The notes below the pieces were generated by a model that saw only the letters and a program-made list of their open reading frames with translations, searched no databases and was not told the DNA's origin. The position numbers were made by a program, and so were the translations under genes. Shown piece by piece: positions 5,478-6,524 of a stretch of 6,524 nt of DNA (within the stretch, counting starts at the first letter, position 1; each line of letters begins with the position of its first letter). This stretch comes from Solirubrobacterales bacterium. GTDB lineage: Bacteria; Actinomycetota; Thermoleophilia; Solirubrobacterales; Solirubrobacteraceae. The stretch lies in contig JAOPZU010000108.1 in NCBI GenBank assembly GCA_025963955.1, positions 1 through 6,524 on the forward strand, in the 5' to 3' direction.

Positions 5478-6524
5478 ATGCCCGCCGCCACCTCCCCTGA
5501 GCCGACCACCGCCGTACGCCACGTGCACATCGCCATCGTCGGTACCGGCTTCGCCGGCCTGGCCGCCGCCGTTCACCTGCAACGCGACGGAGAGCGCGAC
5601 CTGCTCATCCTCGAACGAGCCGAGGACGTCGGCGGGGTGTGGCGCGACAACACCTACCCCGGCGCGGCCTGCGACGTGCCCTCACACCTGTACTCGCTGT
5701 CCTTCGCCCCCAACCCCGGCTGGACCCGATCCTTCTCCCGCCAGCACGAGATCCTCGAGTACCTGCGCTCAGTCGCGACCGACTTCGGGCTGCGACCCCT
5801 GATCCACTTCGGTGAGGAACTCCACGACGCCACCTGGGACGAGATGGCCTGCCGGTGGGACATCACAACCACGGGAATGCACTTAACCGCCGACGTCATC
5901 ATCGACGGCTGCGGCCCGCTCACCGAGCCCGCCCTCCCGGCCATCCCCGGCCTGGCGGACTTCGCCGGGACGGTCTTCCACTCCGCCCGCTGGGACCACG
6001 ACTACGACCTGCAAGGCAAACGCGTGGCGGTCATCGGCACCGGCGCGTCGTCGATCCAGTTCGTCCCGGAGATCCAACCGCTGGTCGATCACCTGGTCCT
6101 CGTCCAGCGCACCGCACCGTGGGTCGTGCCGCGCAACGACCGCACCATCACCGCAGCCGAACGGCGACTGCTGGCCAAGCGTCCCGGCCTGCAGCGCCTG
6201 GCCCGCGGCACGCAATATCTCACCCGGGAGCTGCTGCACTACCCGCTCGTCAAGTCCCCCAGGCTCAGGCGCATGGCCGAGCGAGTGGCGCTCGGGCACC
6301 TGCACCGCCAGGTCAAGGACCCAGCCCTTCGAGTGAAACTGACCCCCAACTATGAGATCGGCTGCAAACGCATCCTGATCTCTAACGCCTGGTATCCGGC
6401 GGTCGCCAAGCCCAACGTGCAAGTCGTCACCGGCCTGGCCGAGGTCCGCGCGCACTCCGTTGTCACCAGCGACGGCGTCGAGCACCCGGTCGACGCGATC
6501 ATCCTGGGCACGGGCTTTCACGTC
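5478..6524 (+). CDS. Type I Baeyer-Villiger-like flavin monooxygenase (3' end outside the window)
   Basis: The first 349 residues of an FAD- and NADPH-dependent monooxygenase; such enzymes are usually about 490-550 residues, so the C-terminus is missing because the window ends. In order: FAD Rossmann motif GTGFAG (residues 22-27), GGVW..NTYPGAACDVPSHLYS (52-73) with the conserved Asp66, the Baeyer-Villiger fingerprint FAGTVFHSARWD (162-173), NADPH Rossmann motif GTGASS (187-192), GCKR (295-298) matching the Lys-Arg pair that includes the catalytic Arg in phenylacetone and cyclohexanone monooxygenases, and the ATG-type motif as LGTGF (343-347). Trp172-Asp in the fingerprint favours a Baeyer-Villiger enzyme over a classical FMO, which has Tyr or Phe there. 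The ATG at 5478 follows AAGGA at a seven-base spacing. The reaction is probably insertion of oxygen next to a carbonyl, or oxidation of S or N; the substrate is unknown. It probably shares regulation with the upstream exported protein. Confidence 0.92.
   Translation, partial: MPAATSPEPTTAVRHVHIAIVGTGFAGLAAAVHLQRDGERDLLILERAEDVGGVWRDNTYPGAACDVPSHLYSLSFAPNPGWTRSFSRQHEILEYLRSVATDFGLRPLIHFGEELHDATWDEMACRWDITTTGMHLTADVIIDGCGPLTEPALPAIPGLADFAGTVFHSARWDHDYDLQGKRVAVIGTGASSIQFVPEIQPLVDHLVLVQRTAPWVVPRNDRTITAAERRLLAKRPGLQRLARGTQYLTRELLHYPLVKSPRLRRMAERVALGHLHRQVKDPALRVKLTPNYEIGCKRILISNAWYPAVAKPNVQVVTGLAEVRAHSVVTSDGVEHPVDAIILGTGFHV

Noticed and set aside
5883..6521. - strand open frame of 212 codons
   Set aside because: It is antisense to the monooxygenase and shows no domain of its own.

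Overview
The window looks like chromosomal or island DNA from a high-GC actinomycete. The coding frames have mostly G or C third positions. Family-level matches are actinobacterial in flavour: a split-barrel flavin/F420 protein ending in an FGKG...FSQTRW tail, a catalytic-domain-only tyrosine recombinase starting MSSVLLDAAG, and a PucR-type regulator. No species can be named from the sequence.

Left part (1-1361): a pyridoxamine-phosphate-oxidase-like split-barrel gene on + (177-692) converges on a small VOC/glyoxalase-fold gene on - (1289-920). The VOC gene is split by a one-base frameshift near its 5' end. The 227-base gap between them holds small palindromes but no convincing terminator.

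Centre (1362-2441): an apparently intact tyrosine recombinase on - (2066-1362) has all catalytic residues and a strong Shine-Dalgarno sequence but no N-terminal core-binding domain. Short inverted sequence pairs flank it. The 375 bases upstream of it hold hairpins but no recognisable gene.

Right part (2442-6524): a PucR/CdaR-type regulator on - (3707-2442) is divergent from a + strand pair: an exported DUF1254/DUF1214 protein (3862-5397) and a type I Baeyer-Villiger-like flavin monooxygenase (5478 to beyond the window end). The shared 154-base intergenic region contains several palindromes that could be operators. A perfect 16-bp hairpin separates the two + strand genes. The likeliest reading is an inducible oxidative catabolic locus, with the PucR protein controlling the exported protein and the monooxygenase. 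Its substrate cannot be read from the sequence. The recombinase and the broken VOC gene suggest the left half is accessory, rearranging DNA. I found no CRISPR array, tRNA, rRNA or recognisable defence system.
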